The notes under the pieces are model-generated. The model was given only the letters and a program-made list of their open reading frames with translations. It had not been told where the DNA came from and ran no database searches. The translations under genes and the position numbers were made by a program. Positions 14,488 through 16,594 of a stretch of 16,594 nucleotides of DNA are shown here, piece after piece (positions within the stretch are counted from its first letter, which is position 1; every line of letters starts with the position of its first letter). Source of the DNA: CAYSLA01 sp964431685 (GTDB taxonomy: Bacteria; Armatimonadota; UBA5829); the NCBI GenBank assembly GCA_964431685.1, contig CAYSLA010000069.1, positions 1 to 16,594 of the forward strand, read 5' to 3'.

Positions 14488-16443
14488 CTAGAACTCGTCG
14501 AATGTACCGTCTGTGTACGCTATCCTAATGCGGTCTCCCACTTCACTGATCGTGGCAGCCGTCGCAAGTGCGGCCCCAGCCTTGATATCGCCAGTCAGCA
14601 CATAGCTCGAGCTGAGGTCGAGGTTGAATTGCACGCCAGCCTGATTGGTAAGGGTAAGCTTACCGTATGGGCTTTTATGGCGAACCATATTGCCAGAAGC
14701 TGAGCCTATGAGTGTGTTGCTTCCTACCCGCAGATCAATAGTGCTAGTTATCACACCTCCGTCCAGCGTAACCTTGACATCTTGGGAATAGGTTGGGTGG
14801 CCCGTGCGAGTCAGCTTGCCGACCATCTGGACATCTCCCCTTGCCGTCAGCTCAGTCACGTCACCGGGATTAGTCCAGTTAGCCGTGATGTCACCATCGA
14901 ATCCCAGGCCGCTGTGACTGTTCCTGTACTTGCCGGACAGCTCGAAGTGCGTAGGCCAGGCCTCAGAGTATCCGTCGATTGTCGCTACAGAGAAAGACGC
15001 CCTAATATCACCCGTTAGCGTCATTGTGGTTGCGCCGTCAGTTATTGAGACTCTGCCATCAGTCATTGATGCCGAAGTCATGAAGTCATAGATGGATTGC
15101 CACGCCTTTGCGCCTGCAGGCTTCGATGAAGGGAAGTTGCATTCGAACCTGCCACCCATCGAGAAGTTCGGCGCGGTTAGCGTTCCATCGAATACCACCT
15201 TTCTGTAGCTGTCTATGTCCATCCCCACAGCACTCAGAGTACCGGCGAACGTCACCGCGGTTGGGAATGCAGCATTCTTCAGACTTAAGGTGCCTGTGTA
15301 AGAGGGGTTCGCTCCCAAGTCTTCCGAATGGCCAAGCACAGGGAAGCTCGCTTTGTACTCTGCCGAGCCATCGGATACCGTCTCCGTGTAGGCCAGTTGT
15401 GTGCCGCTTTTCACAACTACAAGGGTTCGGGTAAGGGCACCATCGCGCACGGTTATTGTGTACCGGTCTGCGGGTCCCGCGCCGGTATCCGTCAGCGACA
15501 GCACGCCGCGGCCGCCAGCGACGTACACGCCGCTAAAGGTGCGGCCCATGTGATCGTCCTCGATGTAGAAACTGTGACCATCGAGCTGCGGCTTGGCGCT
15601 GTCGTCTGCCAGCAGACTACCCAGTATGGAAATTCTCAGGCCTGAGACGAAGGCTACGTACTTTCCAAGCACTTCATCGGTGAAGATGCGCTGAGCATCC
15701 GGGATCTCCTGTGAGGCCATAGCGGCCAAGGGAACGCCCGCTTCCTTGATCTGTTGAATTGCGTTCTTCGCCAGAACAACACTGTTGTTAATGACTACGG
15801 GAACGGCGGCAACCACCTCTGGAATCTCTGCAACGACAATGCTGCCTGGTTTCCCAAATTCCGTGCCACCTAACAGCCCGCCGCCCACGGAGTAGTCGGC
15901 TGCGGGAGTGGCCAGCACGAATTCCGCAGCCTTTGCCAGCACTGCGGCGCAAGTCGCGTGGTCCAGAACGGTGCCTGCCCCCGCGGCGTGCTTGCTCGCG
16001 ATGGCTTCCGCGGCGATCGTGGTTGCCGGATCAGCCACAACATCTTTGTCCGCGATCGGCACGGTCGGGATAATGGTGGATAGCCGGTAGTTTTTGCCAT
16101 CCCTCTTTCCGGTGACGACTACCACGATGGTGAGTCCGGGTGTAACTCGAAGCGCGCTCTTACCACCGACAAGCTTACCGCTCGCAATCACACTTCCCGT
16201 GCTGTAGTTCAGAGCAACGACATCTGCGCCGTCGTCGACCGACGCAGTGATGACGGGAACTCTGCCGGCGACGGAGCGAGTCCCAGTCCTGACGGTATCG
16301 GCCCTGACAGTAAGCGTGACTCCCGGCGTTTCCGGTGGTGTGAGACTACCTCCTCCTCCACCGCCGCCTCCGCATCCTGCCAACACGGTAGCTAGCATCG
16401 CTGCTGCCACAACCCAAGACGAACCTACCCTTACTTTCATCAC
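14488..16443 (-). CDS. Large lipoprotein, function unknown
   Basis: A 651-aa protein with a signal peptide and lipobox LAGC (VVAAAMLATVLAGC) followed by eight glycines, a flexible tether common in exported lipoproteins. An N-terminal segment (residues 40-125) has a beta-sandwich look and covers a VTLTVRADTVRTGT start. The helical middle (about 130-260) contains DPATTIAAEAIASKHA. The C-terminal half, from about residue 290, has repeated strand patterns such as GTLSLKNA, GTLTAPNFSMGG, GDIRASFS, GKYRNS, GDITANW, GDVQMVGKL and GSASGNM, suggesting a long beta-helix or barrel-like stack. GTG at 16443 has GGAG 7 nt upstream; ATG at 16440 would have 10-nt spacing. Anchored to a membrane, probably facing the periplasm or surface. 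Confidence 0.75.
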   Translation of the reverse strand: MMKVRVGSSWVVAAAMLATVLAGCGGGGGGGGSLTPPETPGVTLTVRADTVRTGTRSVAGRVPVITASVDDGADVVALNYSTGSVIASGKLVGGKSALRVTPGLTIVVVVTGKRDGKNYRLSTIIPTVPIADKDVVADPATTIAAEAIASKHAAGAGTVLDHATCAAVLAKAAEFVLATPAADYSVGGGLLGGTEFGKPGSIVVAEIPEVVAAVPVVINNSVVLAKNAIQQIKEAGVPLAAMASQEIPDAQRIFTDEVLGKYVAFVSGLRISILGSLLADDSAKPQLDGHSFYIEDDHMGRTFSGVYVAGGRGVLSLTDTGAGPADRYTITVRDGALTRTLVVVKSGTQLAYTETVSDGSAEYKASFPVLGHSEDLGANPSYTGTLSLKNAAFPTAVTFAGTLSAVGMDIDSYRKVVFDGTLTAPNFSMGGRFECNFPSSKPAGAKAWQSIYDFMTSASMTDGRVSITDGATTMTLTGDIRASFSVATIDGYSEAWPTHFELSGKYRNSHSGLGFDGDITANWTNPGDVTELTARGDVQMVGKLTRTGHPTYSQDVKVTLDGGVITSTIDLRVGSNTLIGSASGNMVRHKSPYGKLTLTNQAGVQFNLDLSSSYVLTGDIKAGAALATAATISEVGDRIRIAYTDGTFDEF

Positions 16444-16463
16444 AATATATCTCCGTGCATCTA

Positions 16464-16479
16464 CTCAGGCTACCCTGAG
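16464..16479 (-). promoter_or_regulatory. Small hairpin in the lipoprotein 5' leader
   Basis: CTCAGG, loop of four, CCTGAG, placed 20 nt upstream of the GTG start and just before the GGAG. It could affect ribosome access. The remaining leader (16480-16594) has an 11-base T run at 16534-16544 (A-run in the mRNA sense), with no riboswitch class or gene that I can identify. Confidence 0.3.
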
Positions 16480-16594
16480 CTGTTTTGCCTTCTTATTCTC
16501 TCTTATACAGTGCTTATCCTTCTGCCTCAGTCCTTTTTTTTTTTGGCTCTATGAGATTTCTTGTGGGTAGAGATGCAGTTTGCCGTAGTTAAAC

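Noticed and set aside
16534..16544. T-run as an intrinsic terminator for a plus-strand gene
   Set aside because: No stem precedes it on the plus strand and no plus-strand gene ends nearby.
16444..16594. Riboswitch upstream of the lipoprotein gene
   Set aside because: One 6-bp hairpin and a GGCAAA string are present, but I could not match the conserved core of c-di-GMP or another class.

Overview
The window looks like a contig from a draft or metagenome-assembled genome of a diderm bacterium with moderately high GC. It contains one run of 100 N. Secreted proteins, a GCGGG-rich lipoprotein, a likely outer-membrane barrel protein, UroD-family paralogues and many short palindromic repeats would fit a little-cultured phylum such as Armatimonadota or a planctomycete relative. 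That placement is a guess from general gene content, not a demonstrated assignment.

Layout. Bases 59-2740 (+): housekeeping pair lepA-lipA, overlapping by 4 nt, with an extended -10 promoter placed so that the lepA mRNA may be leaderless. Bases 7824-2600 (-), read right to left: a compact four-gene operon of two uroporphyrinogen-decarboxylase-fold proteins, a glycyl radical enzyme (GRE) and its radical-SAM activase. The activase is truncated at its 3' end where it meets lipA, exactly at a 9-bp tandem repeat. The GRE is interrupted by the assembly gap, which probably hides its thiyl-radical cysteine. Bases 11079-7979 (-): a secreted secretin-like protein, translationally coupled to a 781-aa FG-GAP/VCBS-repeat protein, followed by a 54-codon C-terminal relic of an endonuclease/exonuclease/phosphatase-family gene.

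Bases 13006-11297 (-): a decayed Hen1-Pnkp RNA-repair operon. Hen1 keeps its 3'-terminal methyltransferase domain but has lost most of its N-terminal domain in frame. Pnkp is reduced to the last ~210 residues of its ligase module, and the break lies inside a cluster of REP-like palindromes. Bases 16443-13236 (-): a large lipoprotein of unknown function and a probable outer-membrane barrel protein, separated by a 13-bp perfect hairpin.

Two themes stand out. One is the GRE plus two UroD-like proteins, a plausible uncharacterised anaerobic catabolic module. One UroD-like protein has a methyltransferase-type HxC...C zinc motif and the other does not. The second is the coincidence of short repeats (9-bp GGGANNNAT-type arrays and several palindrome families) with gene ends and gene breakpoints: the activase tail, the Hen1 tail, the Pnkp break, the nuclease relic and two in-frame palindromes inside the FG-GAP gene. 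No tRNA, rRNA, CRISPR array, transposase or integrase was seen. No stretch over 300 bases lacks a gene or gene relic.
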